DNA of 57,844 nt from Spirochaetota bacterium (GCA_017302015.1 JAFLEE010000022.1:4558-62401), one strand, 5' to 3'. Positions 18,278-27,862 are shown, counted from the first letter of the stretch. The notes: a model not told the origin generated them from the sequence alone. Program-made: numbers and translations.

Positions 18278-18415
18278 CTGAAACAGGGGATTTTAGAAAC
18301 CCTGACCTCGCCGGGGCATGCCTTTCACCCGCGGCAGGTGGGAATCCCTTCCGTCGCGCCGCAGCGCCAGCCGATGGGTTCGAATGCGGTTTTTGGTGGC
18401 GCTGAGGCGCTCCTT
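18278..18415. repeat. Dispersed structured repeat, copy 2
   Basis: It is closely similar over about 135 bases to 10765-10900, including the conserved core ACCTCGCCGGGGCATGCC and the inner stem CAGCGCCA/TGGCGCTG. The right outer arm of the copy 1 hairpin is missing because the element ends at the stop codon of the TonB receptor gene (18414). It lies between the PcfJ gene and the convergent TonB receptor gene. Confidence 0.75.
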
Positions 18416-20933
18416 AGAACTCCACGAGCAGCCCCAAGAGCGGCATGAACGGGAGGTCGTAGAACGGCGTCTTGGTGGCTTCACGGCCCACGTCCGCCGG
18501 GCCCCATTTTTCCCTGGGGTAATTGTAGGCGAGGACGTTCTTCCAGAAGAAATCGTGGAGATTCCACAGGTCGGCGTAGACCGTGATTTCGAGGACCTTG
18601 GCGATGCGGAAGGTGTAATCCAGGCGGATGTCCAGGGTCAAGCGCCAAGGGTAGCGCTCCCCGTAGGGGACATCCCCGGCCCGCAGGAAATAATTCGTGG
18701 AGATCTCCTGGGCGAGGAAGGGGAGGGTGCCGACGAGATTGGTGGCGACCTGCCGATCGACGACGACCTTCGTGTAGGGCGCCCCCGAGGAGGCGGTCGC
18801 GCGCACGCCGAGGCGCAGGCGTTTGGGGATGAACTCGTAGGAGGCGATGAGGGTGAGGTTGTGCTCGATGTCCCGGCCGAAGGGGGCCCAACCCATGGCG
18901 AGGTTGGTGTATGCCGCGCCATCGTTGAGGTCGAAGCGGTCGAGGCGGGTGACCCAGGCGTTATCCGTGGGCAAATACGAGAACCGGTCGGAGCGGCTGA
19001 GCGAATAGGAGAACCAGCCGAAGAGGCGGTCGGCCACCTTCCGCCGGGCCATGAACTCCAGGCCGTAGGCGCGGCCCGCGCCCGTGGGGAGGTAGCGCGG
19101 GTTGTCGGCGGCGCTGGGAAAGATCGGATCGAAGACGGGGTTGTAGAGCACCTGGTTCGTCATCCATTTGACGTATCCCTCCAGGCGGAACTCGAAGCCG
19201 CCGGCCTCCGCCTTGGCGGCGAGGGCCCCATGGACGGAGGCGGCGGCCGGCAGGTCGGGGGTCCCGAACCCGTTGGCGGCCCACAGGAGCATGGGCAGTT
19301 GGGAGTAGAGGCCGCCTTTCAGGGCGAACTCCAGGTTCTTGCGGGGCGTCCATGAGATGGAGAGCCGAGGATCCAAGTCGACCAGGCCGCTCACCGAGTT
19401 CCAGGCGCCCCGCAGCGCGGGGGTCAGGGTGAAAGCCCCGAGATCGAGGGAGAGGTCGGCCCAAAGGGATGCGCCATGGCGGCGGGGGAGGAACGGGGTC
19501 GATTCGCCGCGGCTGATGGCGCTCTGGAAATTGGAGAGACGCGTCGCCAGGGGGACGGACGGGTCGCGGTAACGCGCGGCCCCCGTGGCGAAATCCGGCA
19601 CGGTAAACGCGTATTCCAGGAAGGAATATTCCAATCCGGCGCCGAGGCGCAGGCCGGGGTTCAACTTCACCTCGAGGGCCTCCACGAGGGAGGCGTTCAC
19701 CGGCTGGGCGCTGAAGAGGCTGAGGCCCTCGGCCGTCTGGTCGTTGGTATTATGGTGGCGGTAGACGGTGAGCTGGTTGCGCAGCCGCGCGTTCTCGTGG
19801 ACCCAGGTGAGGCCCTGGGCATCCCAGGTCTCGTCGTAGGTGAATTGCTGGGAGAGGCGGTTGGTGGCCTGGTCGGGGGAGTCGTAGCGGCGGGGGTTGA
19901 GTTTGAGGGAATCCCGGGAGGCGATGAAGACGGCGCTCACGCGGTTCTCCGCATCGGGCTTCCAGTCGAAGCGCGCGTTCAGGTCCCAGAAGAAGGGGAC
20001 GATATAGAAATCGTTTAACATCCGCCCGAAATCCCCGGGGACGACCGCGCCCACGGCGCCCATGAGGTCGAGGTAAGCCTCGTAATAGGTGCGCCGGCCG
20101 CCGAGGGTGAGGTGGGCCTTGCGCCCGAGGGGGAGGTCGAGTTTCCCCCCGGCGATGGCGAGGTTGGCGTCGAGTTCGCCGTGGAGGCGGTCCATCTCGT
20201 GCTCGGTCTTGGGCTTCACGTCGATGACGGCGCCCTGGCTATCGCCGAAGGAGGCGGGGAACGCGCCCGGGTAGAAATCCACCCGTTCCACGCTGCCGGT
20301 GGGGAAGACGGAATAGAAGCCCATGCCGTGGAACGGGTTGCCGATGCGCATGCCGTCGTAGGCGTAGAGCACGTCGTTGCGGCCGCCGCCGCGGATATTG
20401 AGCCCGGTGGAAAGCGCCGAGGAGGGGGCCACCCCCGGGAAGTTCATCACGCTGCGCAGCACATCGCCCCCGGTGCCGGGCAGGAAGCGCGCCTCCGACG
20501 CCGTGAGCACGGAGCGGGAGGGGTCGTCGCGGTGCTTGCCGCCCAGCACGTCCACCGCGTCCATCTTCTTCGCCGCGTCTTTGCGGGGGGCGCCTCCGGC
20601 CAGGTCGAGGACGACGGTCTCGGGCGTGCCCTCGGCGAAGGACACCGTGCGCGTCACGCGCCCGGCCGGGGTGACGATCTCGAAGGTGGTGGGGCCGTCG
20701 GGGAAGGCGAGGATCCGTGACGAGGGCTCCAAGGGCGAGTAGAGGAAACCGGCCTCGTCGGCGGAGTAGAAGGTTTCCCGGCCCGTGACCAGGACGGTCA
20801 CCGAGGAAAAATCGCGCACACCGGCGAGTTGGATGCGGTGGGCCCGCACCGCGGGGGCCCCCTCGGCCTGCGGAAAGGCGACCGTCCCCATGAGGAACGA
20901 GGCCGCGAGGAGGGCGCGCAGGATGCGGATCAA
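18414..20933 (-). CDS. TonB-dependent outer-membrane receptor
   Basis: This encodes 839 residues with a signal peptide (residues 1-26). A short beta-sandwich-like N-terminal domain (about residues 30-115) precedes the plug (about residues 140-240: SRSVLTASEARFLPG, then LNIRGGGRNDVLYAYDGMRI and DFYPGAFPASFGDSQGAVID). A 22-strand-type barrel of alternating residues follows to the C-terminus, which ends in Phe as expected for outer-membrane insertion. It imports a ligand too large for porins, such as a siderophore, vitamin or oligosaccharide, with energy from TonB-ExbBD, none of which is in the window. It is the last gene of a four-gene operon, 12 bases after the preceding gene. The ligand is unknown. 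Confidence 0.88.
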   Translation of the reverse strand: MIRILRALLAASFLMGTVAFPQAEGAPAVRAHRIQLAGVRDFSSVTVLVTGRETFYSADEAGFLYSPLEPSSRILAFPDGPTTFEIVTPAGRVTRTVSFAEGTPETVVLDLAGGAPRKDAAKKMDAVDVLGGKHRDDPSRSVLTASEARFLPGTGGDVLRSVMNFPGVAPSSALSTGLNIRGGGRNDVLYAYDGMRIGNPFHGMGFYSVFPTGSVERVDFYPGAFPASFGDSQGAVIDVKPKTEHEMDRLHGELDANLAIAGGKLDLPLGRKAHLTLGGRRTYYEAYLDLMGAVGAVVPGDFGRMLNDFYIVPFFWDLNARFDWKPDAENRVSAVFIASRDSLKLNPRRYDSPDQATNRLSQQFTYDETWDAQGLTWVHENARLRNQLTVYRHHNTNDQTAEGLSLFSAQPVNASLVEALEVKLNPGLRLGAGLEYSFLEYAFTVPDFATGAARYRDPSVPLATRLSNFQSAISRGESTPFLPRRHGASLWADLSLDLGAFTLTPALRGAWNSVSGLVDLDPRLSISWTPRKNLEFALKGGLYSQLPMLLWAANGFGTPDLPAAASVHGALAAKAEAGGFEFRLEGYVKWMTNQVLYNPVFDPIFPSAADNPRYLPTGAGRAYGLEFMARRKVADRLFGWFSYSLSRSDRFSYLPTDNAWVTRLDRFDLNDGAAYTNLAMGWAPFGRDIEHNLTLIASYEFIPKRLRLGVRATASSGAPYTKVVVDRQVATNLVGTLPFLAQEISTNYFLRAGDVPYGERYPWRLTLDIRLDYTFRIAKVLEITVYADLWNLHDFFWKNVLAYNYPREKWGPADVGREATKTPFYDLPFMPLLGLLVEF

Positions 20934-20945
20934 GGCGGGCCGCCG

Positions 20946-22556
20946 TCAGACCAGCGGGATGCGCCTCTGCCGGAGGACCCGCCGCGCCTTTCGGTAGTAC
21001 GCGGCGCGCTCGAAGACGAGCACATGCCCTTCGCCGGGACGGGTCGCCTCCTCCACGCGGAACGGGATGCGCTCGGCCTCGAGGGCCTGGCGCATGCGTT
21101 CGAGGGAGGAGCGGGACCAGGTGGTCAGCAGCCTGCGGATGCCCCCGCGCACCGACTCGCATTGGCGGAAGAGCTGGTCGAGGTGGTCTTGGGAGGTCGC
21201 ATTCCAATAGGAGGGCGCGTGGCGTCGGAAGAACGCCTTGGCACGCCCAGGGCCGCGCCCGAGCCAGAGATGGAAGGGGATGCGCGAGACGTCGAGGCGG
21301 ATCGTCCACAAATGCTCGGCCTTCTTCGCCGCGCCCAGGGAGAGGAGGAAATGGAGGCGCTGGGGGCTTACGGCGTTGCGGTAGAGCGTGATGGCGAGGT
21401 CGGTGTCCATGACGAGGCGGTCTTCCCGGGGCATGGGCGCGGGCTTGCGGCTGCCCGCGATGGAGGCGAGGAAGAGCGGGGCGAAGGCGATGCGCCCGGG
21501 GGCCCGCAGGGCCAAGCCGATGGATTCCAGGGCGTCGAGGCCCTCTTCCAGGGTCATGGGAAGCGGCCCGCCGGTGAGGGCCTCCCGGGAGAGCGCGCGG
21601 CGCAGGGTGGGCAGGGTGAAGAGTTCGCGCACCCCGATGGCGGCCAAGAGCCGGCGGATGAAATCGGGCAGCGCGGGGCTGGTGTGGGCGACGAGGCGGC
21701 GGTACTGGTGGACGAGGGGCACGCGGGCGAAACGGCGCGGGTGGCGGCCGAAGCGCGTGAGCATGCGGTCGGCGCTGGCGTCGTCGGGCAAGGGGAAAAG
21801 CCCCGCCTGGCGATCCTCCTCGAGGATCTTCTTCGGGGTCGCGCCGTAGAGGCGCAGGTGGAGCTGGTGCAGGTAGAGCGCCGGGCGTTCGAGGGCCTCG
21901 TAGACGAGGGTGGTCTCGACCTCTTCGCGCTCCCCGTCGTCCGTGGGCCAGGCCGGGGCGAAGAGGGACGGATGCCCGTCGTGGTCGAAGCCCGCCAGGA
22001 GATGCCCGCCGAGGAGCAGCGAGGCGAGGTCGACGTTCTCGGGCACGATCTCGCGCCACCAACCCGCCTCGTAGACCCGGCGTACGAACTCGCGGCCTTC
22101 GGTTGGGCAGGCGCCGGCGGGGTGCGGGCCGTCTTCCTTGTGCTCGTCGGGCGACCAGCGGCCGCTGATGAGGTCGCGCAGGAAGGGCGTCGGCAGGACG
22201 CGGTCGTTTTCGCTCACCAGATTGGTGCGGTCGCGGATCCATTCGACGAGGTAGAGGTTCTCGATCTGGACCAGGCCCCCGGACTCGGCGAGGGCGGACG
22301 CCTGCACCGCGGAGGGCAGGTTCTCGTTCCAGACGAGCTTCCCCTCGCGGCACTGGAGGTGTCCGTGGGCGCGCCAGGCGCGCACGCAGGCCGCCAGGGC
22401 CTTGCGGGCGGGCGCCTCGAGGGTGAGGAGCGCGCGGAAGGCGCGCTCGAAGGTCGGCGGCTCGGAAAAAAAACGGTCGAGGGATTTCACGCCCCAGAAG
22501 CGCAGGAGCATGCGCTTGAGCCCGGGCTCGACTTCGTAGGCGAGGCGATTGGCCAT
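20946..22556 (-). CDS. Helicase-associated (XPB/Ssl2 N-terminal-like) protein, tentative
   Basis: This encodes 536 residues, soluble, with no signal peptide. The C-terminal half contains VMDTDLAITLYRNAVSPQRL followed by an AEHLWTIRLDVSRIPFHLW stretch and a SQDHLDQLFRQCESV segment. This order resembles the helicase-associated domain found N-terminal to XPB/Ssl2 helicases (Helicase_C_3), which also occurs as stand-alone proteins. No Walker or DExD motifs are present, so it is not itself a helicase. The N-terminal 300 residues look like repeated winged-helix segments. The ATG lies 1 base after the upstream stop, firmly placing it in the operon. The identification rests on weak pattern similarity. 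Confidence 0.4.
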   Translation of the reverse strand: MANRLAYEVEPGLKRMLLRFWGVKSLDRFFSEPPTFERAFRALLTLEAPARKALAACVRAWRAHGHLQCREGKLVWNENLPSAVQASALAESGGLVQIENLYLVEWIRDRTNLVSENDRVLPTPFLRDLISGRWSPDEHKEDGPHPAGACPTEGREFVRRVYEAGWWREIVPENVDLASLLLGGHLLAGFDHDGHPSLFAPAWPTDDGEREEVETTLVYEALERPALYLHQLHLRLYGATPKKILEEDRQAGLFPLPDDASADRMLTRFGRHPRRFARVPLVHQYRRLVAHTSPALPDFIRRLLAAIGVRELFTLPTLRRALSREALTGGPLPMTLEEGLDALESIGLALRAPGRIAFAPLFLASIAGSRKPAPMPREDRLVMDTDLAITLYRNAVSPQRLHFLLSLGAAKKAEHLWTIRLDVSRIPFHLWLGRGPGRAKAFFRRHAPSYWNATSQDHLDQLFRQCESVRGGIRRLLTTWSRSSLERMRQALEAERIPFRVEEATRPGEGHVLVFERAAYYRKARRVLRQRRIPLV

Positions 22557-22557
22557 C

Positions 22558-23517
22558 TTATTTCGCCTGGAGGAGGGGCAGGGGCTCGCGAAGCACGGCG
22601 CGCAGGCGCCAGACGGCCGAGAGGTTCCCGGCGCCGTCCACCGCGTAATAGTAGACGACGGCGCTTGCGGGAAGTTTCATGACCTCGCGCAGGGGCTTGA
22701 AGCGGGCCACCCCGTCGAGGGAGGCGAAGACGGAGGGTTTCGGGTCGCGATGGTCTCGGGCGATGATCGCGAGTTCGAGGGGGGGCGCCTGGAACTCGAC
22801 GAGGTCGGCGGCGGCCATCTGCCAATTGCTTTCGGGGGAGAGGATGCGCACCAAGGGGTCGGGCGCTTCGTTGTCGCGCACGAGGTCGAACTTGCGGCTG
22901 ACTTCGTTGCCGACGCGGTCGCGGGCGAGGAACTCGATGGTCGCGGCCGAGGCGTCGGGCGTGAACGGGGCGAGGTAGGGTTTGCCGCGGCCGGTGGTGC
23001 TCCAGTAGATGCCGTCGAGGCCGCTGCCGCCGTCATGGGCGGCGAGGTGGATCTTGGCGCCGTCGGCGAAGACGAGGGCCGGGTTGCCGCTCTCGGATTT
23101 CGCGGCGTTGGTCTCGACGACGCCGGCCGGGGAGAGGAGGACGGCCAATTCGGGGGCCGTGTCGTCGGAGCGCACCCGGAGGTCCCGGGCGGTGGACTCG
23201 TTCTGGATCGTGAGGATCGATTCGCCGGGTTTCACGAGGAACCAGTAATCGCCGATATAGGCGCGGCCGTTCTGCCAGACCCAGCCATTGGACAGCCACG
23301 AATCGGGGCGGATCTGGGCGAGGGTTCCGCTCTTCGCCCACCAATTTCCCGATTCCCCCACCAGGGCCCGGCCGCGATTGACGTACATCGACTGGGAGAG
23401 CACCAGGTCATCGGTGAGCACGTGCCCGCCCTGGCGGAACTGGTTCTGGAAGACGAGGCCCTGGGCGGGAAGCCCCGCGAGGAGGACGAGAAACAAAACA
23501 AGACGCCGTGATGTCAT
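22558..23517 (-). CDS. Exported protein with OmpL47-type beta-sandwich domain
   Basis: This encodes 319 residues. The start at 23517 overlaps the upstream stop (ATGA) and gives a good signal peptide (MTSRRLVLFLVLLAGLPAQG). Around residues 150-210 is a SGLDGIYWSTTG...EFLARDRVGNEV pattern, typical of OmpL47-type/Ig-like repeats that end with an Asp-x-x-Gly-Asn motif. A second such unit near residues 255-305 ends DGAGNLSAVW. These are cell-surface or periplasmic beta-sandwich modules best known from spirochaetes. Its place directly before a TonB receptor operon gene suggests an envelope role. No enzymatic motif is present. Confidence 0.6.
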   Translation of the reverse strand: MTSRRLVLFLVLLAGLPAQGLVFQNQFRQGGHVLTDDLVLSQSMYVNRGRALVGESGNWWAKSGTLAQIRPDSWLSNGWVWQNGRAYIGDYWFLVKPGESILTIQNESTARDLRVRSDDTAPELAVLLSPAGVVETNAAKSESGNPALVFADGAKIHLAAHDGGSGLDGIYWSTTGRGKPYLAPFTPDASAATIEFLARDRVGNEVSRKFDLVRDNEAPDPLVRILSPESNWQMAAADLVEFQAPPLELAIIARDHRDPKPSVFASLDGVARFKPLREVMKLPASAVVYYYAVDGAGNLSAVWRLRAVLREPLPLLQAK

Positions 23518-24059
23518 CGCATTCCCTGTTCGGTGAAGATGCGGGTGAGGGGGCGGTCGTGGGGCTCCACGGGGAGCCGGGGGGTGCGCTGGAAGGAGAA
23601 GAAGCAGCCCAGGGTGGGGAGGCCGGGGTATTTTTCCAGCCACCGATCATAATAGCCGCCGCCATAGCCGAGGCGATAGCCCGCATCATCGAAGGCCACC
23701 CCGGGCACGAGGGCCACGTCGATGGGCCCGTCCCACGCGGCTCCATCCACCTCGGGAATGCCGTGGGGGCCGGCCGCCTTGGCATCGGAAAGTCTGGCCA
23801 CCGGGGTCATCACCATTTTTCCGGGGCCGATGATTTTGGGGAGGAGGATCGTCTTGCCGCGGCGAAGCAGCCGCCGCAGCAGGGGGCGCAGGTCGACTTC
23901 GCCGCGCACGGGGTAATAGGCCGCGATGACCCTGGGTGTTTCGAGGAGTTCATGGAGTTGGGGTTGGGCGCACAAGAGCAGGGAAAGCCGCTTTTGGTCC
24001 CCCAAGGGTTGGCGGGATCTTCGAAGCAGCAATTGTTCGCGGAGTTCCGCTTTCGTCAA
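23514..24059 (-). CDS. 5-formyltetrahydrofolate cyclo-ligase
   Basis: This encodes 181 residues. The enzyme converts 5-formyl-THF to 5,10-methenyl-THF with ATP, recycling the storage folate. The conserved motif GYRLGYGGGYYDRWLEK near residue 128 (substrate and Mg-ATP loop), the VALVPGVAFD strand and the N-terminal KAELREQLLLRR with basic ATP-binding residues are all present, and the length is typical. The start is a TTG at 24059; a -10 box only 6 bases upstream implies an essentially leaderless mRNA. It is the first gene of an operon with two envelope genes and a helicase-like gene, an uncommon association. Confidence 0.9.
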   Translation of the reverse strand: MTKAELREQLLLRRSRQPLGDQKRLSLLLCAQPQLHELLETPRVIAAYYPVRGEVDLRPLLRRLLRRGKTILLPKIIGPGKMVMTPVARLSDAKAAGPHGIPEVDGAAWDGPIDVALVPGVAFDDAGYRLGYGGGYYDRWLEKYPGLPTLGCFFSFQRTPRLPVEPHDRPLTRIFTEQGMR

Positions 24060-24065
24060 GGGTCC

Positions 24066-24074
24066 ATTCTATCA
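24066..24074 (-). promoter_or_regulatory. Extended -10 promoter of the cyclo-ligase operon
   Basis: On the minus strand the sequence is TGATAGAAT (TG-n-TAGAAT), ending 6 bases before the TTG start at 24059. The predicted start of transcription falls on or next to the start codon, so the message would be leaderless. Confidence 0.5.
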
Positions 24075-24174
24075 TCGGGGGGCCCGGCCTTTCCCCGGCG
24101 CAACCGGTTGTTCGAACATCCGGCACCGCTCTTGGCGCTTTCACGCGTTTCGGCCCCGTAAGGGACTTTGTTTT

Positions 24175-24203
24175 TTGACACGGGTTTTCCCGTTGCCTAG
24201 AAT
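24175..24203 (+). promoter_or_regulatory. Sigma70-type promoter of the PL11 lyase gene
   Basis: TTGACA (24175-24180), a 17-bp spacer and TAGAAT (24198-24203) match the consensus -35/-10 closely. The -10 ends 6 bases before the ATG at 24210, so transcription would begin at the start codon. No Shine-Dalgarno is needed or visible. Confidence 0.7.
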
Positions 24204-24209
24204 GGGGTT

Positions 24210-27200
24210 ATGAACCATCATCCCCTTCGATCTTCCCGTGCGTCCGCCCTCGGCGCACTCCTTGCGGTCTCCTCACTTTTGGCTTCTGGGCCGACTCCCG
24301 CGACCCTCGAAAAACTGGGCCTCTCGCCGGGCGCGAACCCCTCGTTCACGCGGGTTTATGCCAACGATAGCGCTCCTGAAAACGAGAAGGGAATCCTGCA
24401 GGTGGAAACGGCGAACGTGGGGGGCGTGACCGTTTTTCGCGTCAGCTTCCGCGGCCCCTTCAAGGGAGAGAACGCCCTCGTGCAGATCTACCTCGATCTG
24501 GACAATAACCCGGCGACGGGCCGAACGGGGAATCCGACCTATAACGGAATCGATGCGCAACTCGCCTTCGATCGGGGGCGGCCGAACATCAATTTCCACC
24601 CCGGCGGTCGGGAGAAGGTGGCGGGCGAACTCAGGGTCGCGGCGGAGGATCGCCAATTGTATTTTGCGGCCCCGCTGCGATTGGCCTCCGAGGGCGGCGT
24701 GGCTTCCGTGCGCATGGCCCTTCTTTGCGAGCAGCAGGATCCCCGCAAGGCTTTCGATAGCGTCCCGCCGCGGGGGGTGAAGTTTCCCTACCAAGCGCCC
24801 CCGGAGCGCGCCGCGAAACCCGAGGCCCAGGCTTCGGCGGGGGCGGGCGCCCCGGTCAACGGGAGTTTCGAGACGGGCGACAACGCCGTGAGCGCGGGCT
24901 GGGGAACCTTCAGCCGCGACGGCAAGGTGAAACTCTCCTTCCGAAACGAGGCGAAGGAGGGGAAGCGGTCCCTCGAGATCGTCCACGAGGGCACGCGGGA
25001 TTTCAATGTGGAGAATGCCCGCATCGATGTGAAGCCGGGCGGCGCCTTCCTACTCAAACTCTGGGCGAAGGTCGAGGAAGGCTCCTTGAGCCTCAACGCC
25101 TACACGCTGTGGAAGGGGAAAACGGTGCGATGGGATAGCGCCCTGCCGTTCCCGGATAATTACGCGCGGGAAGGGGATGGCGGATGGAAGGAAATGACGG
25201 TGATCGTCCTCATCCCCGAAGGCGTCGACCAAATTTGTCCGAGGGTGGTCGGCACGGGGAAGAACCGCGCCCTCATCGATGACCTGCGCATGCTTCCCGC
25301 CCCCGAGGCCCTGATCAAGGGCCCCCCGCGCCCCAAGGTGGAAGGTTGGGCGAAATCCCGGGTGGAAGAGCGGTGGGACCGCGGCCTCATCGCGCTGAAG
25401 AAGGACGAGGGAGTCTACCTCGCCTGGCGTCTCCTCAAAACGGATGCTCCCGATACGGCGTTCAACATCTGGCGGTCCGAGGGCAAGGCCGCCCCGGTCA
25501 AACTCAACCCGGCGCCCCACCGGAAGACCACCGATTGGGTGGATACCAAGCCCGTCACGCGCGAGGCGACCTATTGGGTCGTGCCCGTGGCCGGCGGGGT
25601 CGACGGGATCCCTTCCGAGAAGGTGGTCTCGGGGGATCGGCAGGGCGGGGCGAATTACCTGAGCATCCCCATGCCGGGCCCCATCCAGAAGGCGGGCGTC
25701 ATCGATTTGGACGGCGATGGACGGCTGGATTTCGTGGTGAAGACCCCCGCCGCCAATTTCACGGATCCCTGCGTCGCGTGCAATTATTGGAAGAAGAGCG
25801 AAGACACCTACAAGATCGAAGCCCGGAGCAGCTCCGGGAAGCGCCTTTGGGTCCACGACATGGGCTGGTCCATCGAGATGGGCATCTGGTACTCCCCCTA
25901 CGTCGTTTGGGACTTCAACGGCGATGGCGTGCCCGAGGTAGCGTGCAAGGGCGCCGACGGCGACCACCGCGACGCCACCGGCCTGGTGGGGACGGGCGAC
26001 GAGTGGGTCTTCATCCTCGACGGCCGAAGCGGGAAGGAACTCACCCGGGCGCCCTGGCCCAGCCGCCAGGGCCTCGGCGAATACAATCTCTTCTCACGCA
26101 ACCAGTGCGCCGTCGCCTACCTCGACGGCAAGACGCCCGCGCTCATCCTCGCCCGGGGAACCTACTCGATGATGAAGTGCGAGGCCTGGCAGCTTCGGGG
26201 GTCGAAACTGGAAAAACTCTGGGCCTGGTCGAGCCTCGACGAGGGCGCCAACGCCGCCCAGTACATCGGCCAGGGCGCCCACAACATGCATTGCGCCGAC
26301 ATCGACGGCGACGGGCGCGATGAGGTCGTCCTCGGCGCCTGCGTGCTCGATGATAACGGCCGGGGGCTCTGGTCCACGGGCCGCGGCCATCCCGACCACG
26401 CCTATCTGGGCGATATCGACCCCCTGCGGCCCGGCCTCGAGATCTATTACGGCCACGAGTTCAAGCAGGCCTCCAACGGCATGTGCCTGGTCGACGCGAA
26501 GACCGGCGCCCTCATCTGGGGCCTCAACGAACCCTCCACCCATATCCACAGCACCGGCTTCTGCGGCGACATCGATCCCAATTTCCCGGGGATGGAATGC
26601 TACGGCGGCGAGTCGCCGGCGAGCCATACCCCCGGCGCGCCCAATCCCTGGAACCGCTTCCTCTACGCCGCCTCGGGGGAACTCATCGGGAAGCACCTCT
26701 ACGGCGACGCGCTCCAATATTTCGGGGCGTATTGGGATGCGGACCTCCAGCGCGAACTCGTCACCGGCGGGAAACTCGTGAAGTACCCGTCCACCGACGC
26801 CGTGGACCGCATCGAGGGCTCGGTGGTCATCGTCGCCGACATCCTGGGGGATTGGCGCGAGGAGATCCTCACCACCGTGGGGAATGAACTCCGCATCTAC
26901 ACCACCACGATCCCCGCCCGCGACCGCCGGGTGACCCTCCTGCAGGATCCCATCTACCGCAACGATGTGGCCCACACGACCATGGGCTATATCCAGGGGC
27001 CCACCACCTCCTATTGCCTCGACCAGAGCGCCGTGGCGCCGTTTCGGCTCTCCATCGCCTTCGACCAGGCGGCCCTCGACCCCGGCAAGACCGTGACCGG
27101 GACCGTGCGCCTCGCCAGCAGCGGGAAATCCGCGGAGACCGAGGTGGAACTCGCGACGCCCCCGGGCCTCACCGTCGAACCCACCCGGGTGAAACTCGCC

Positions 27201-27782
27201 GCCGCCGCCGGCAAACCGGGAAGCGCCGCCTTCCGCGTCAGCCGCATCGAGATCCCCGGCGCCCGCATCGACGAGCGCCCCGGGGAACTCAATCTTTCCG
27301 CGAAATCGGCCTCCCTCAAACTCTCTTGCCAATCGGGACTCCGGATCACCGATGATCCGGTGCCCGGGGGGATCGCCCTCGAGGCCGAGGCGACGACGGC
27401 CCAGGGCGGCGGCGAGGTGAAACGCCGCACCGACAAGGTGGGCCCCCGCGGCACCTGCATTTCCCATTGGGACAAGGCCGGCCACTGGCTCATGTGGAAG
27501 TTCAAGGTGGAGACGGAAGGCGATTATTCCCTCGCCCTGCGCTATTGCGGGGATCGGAACGCCGCGCGGCGCATCACCCTCGACGGGGGGGCCCCCCTCG
27601 ACGTCACGTTCCCCTCCAGCGGCGGCCTCTCGGCCAACGCCAATGAATGGCGCCACGCCTTCGTGCTCCAGGGGAAGGATCCCCGCCCCTTCCGCCTCGC
27701 GAAGGGGGAGCACACCCTGCGCCTCGAGAACATCGACGACCAGCCGTTGAACCTGGATTACGCGTTGTGGCTCAAGCGGTGA
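24210..27782 (+). CDS. Multidomain rhamnogalacturonan lyase (PL11-type) with carbohydrate-binding modules
   Basis: This encodes 1190 residues, with a signal peptide in the first 26. Residues about 40-200 form an N-terminal beta domain with a Ca-loop-like DLDNNPATGR. About 217-365 resemble a CBM4/9 module (NGSFETGDN start). About 371-935 match the PL11 eight-bladed propeller: RWDRGLIALKKDEGVYLAWR at its start, several Ca-binding DxDGDGR loops (DLDGDGRLD, DFNGDGVPE, DIDGDGRDE), and GRGHPDHAYLGDIDPLRPG. An Ig-like region follows, and the last 140 residues look like a CBM6/35 module. PL11 enzymes cut the rhamnose-galacturonate backbone of pectin by beta-elimination, usually outside the cell. The gene is monocistronic behind a strong promoter; other pectin genes are not nearby. 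Confidence 0.85.
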   Translation: MNHHPLRSSRASALGALLAVSSLLASGPTPATLEKLGLSPGANPSFTRVYANDSAPENEKGILQVETANVGGVTVFRVSFRGPFKGENALVQIYLDLDNNPATGRTGNPTYNGIDAQLAFDRGRPNINFHPGGREKVAGELRVAAEDRQLYFAAPLRLASEGGVASVRMALLCEQQDPRKAFDSVPPRGVKFPYQAPPERAAKPEAQASAGAGAPVNGSFETGDNAVSAGWGTFSRDGKVKLSFRNEAKEGKRSLEIVHEGTRDFNVENARIDVKPGGAFLLKLWAKVEEGSLSLNAYTLWKGKTVRWDSALPFPDNYAREGDGGWKEMTVIVLIPEGVDQICPRVVGTGKNRALIDDLRMLPAPEALIKGPPRPKVEGWAKSRVEERWDRGLIALKKDEGVYLAWRLLKTDAPDTAFNIWRSEGKAAPVKLNPAPHRKTTDWVDTKPVTREATYWVVPVAGGVDGIPSEKVVSGDRQGGANYLSIPMPGPIQKAGVIDLDGDGRLDFVVKTPAANFTDPCVACNYWKKSEDTYKIEARSSSGKRLWVHDMGWSIEMGIWYSPYVVWDFNGDGVPEVACKGADGDHRDATGLVGTGDEWVFILDGRSGKELTRAPWPSRQGLGEYNLFSRNQCAVAYLDGKTPALILARGTYSMMKCEAWQLRGSKLEKLWAWSSLDEGANAAQYIGQGAHNMHCADIDGDGRDEVVLGACVLDDNGRGLWSTGRGHPDHAYLGDIDPLRPGLEIYYGHEFKQASNGMCLVDAKTGALIWGLNEPSTHIHSTGFCGDIDPNFPGMECYGGESPASHTPGAPNPWNRFLYAASGELIGKHLYGDALQYFGAYWDADLQRELVTGGKLVKYPSTDAVDRIEGSVVIVADILGDWREEILTTVGNELRIYTTTIPARDRRVTLLQDPIYRNDVAHTTMGYIQGPTTSYCLDQSAVAPFRLSIAFDQAALDPGKTVTGTVRLASSGKSAETEVELATPPGLTVEPTRVKLAAAAGKPGSAAFRVSRIEIPGARIDERPGELNLSAKSASLKLSCQSGLRITDDPVPGGIALEAEATTAQGGGEVKRRTDKVGPRGTCISHWDKAGHWLMWKFKVETEGDYSLALRYCGDRNAARRITLDGGAPLDVTFPSSGGLSANANEWRHAFVLQGKDPRPFRLAKGEHTLRLENIDDQPLNLDYALWLKR

Positions 27783-27862
27783 GGGGGGCCGCCCCGGGGA
27801 ACTTCGGAATTTCCCGAAGATAGTGGATGCCCCGGAGCGGCGGCGGGAGCCCGCGCGCGGCG

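Noticed and set aside
20239-22353. 704-codon minus-strand frame rich in Arg and Pro
   Set aside because: Same-strand shadow of the helicase-associated-like and TonB receptor genes in another frame; the Arg/Pro-rich composition and lack of domains show it is not real.
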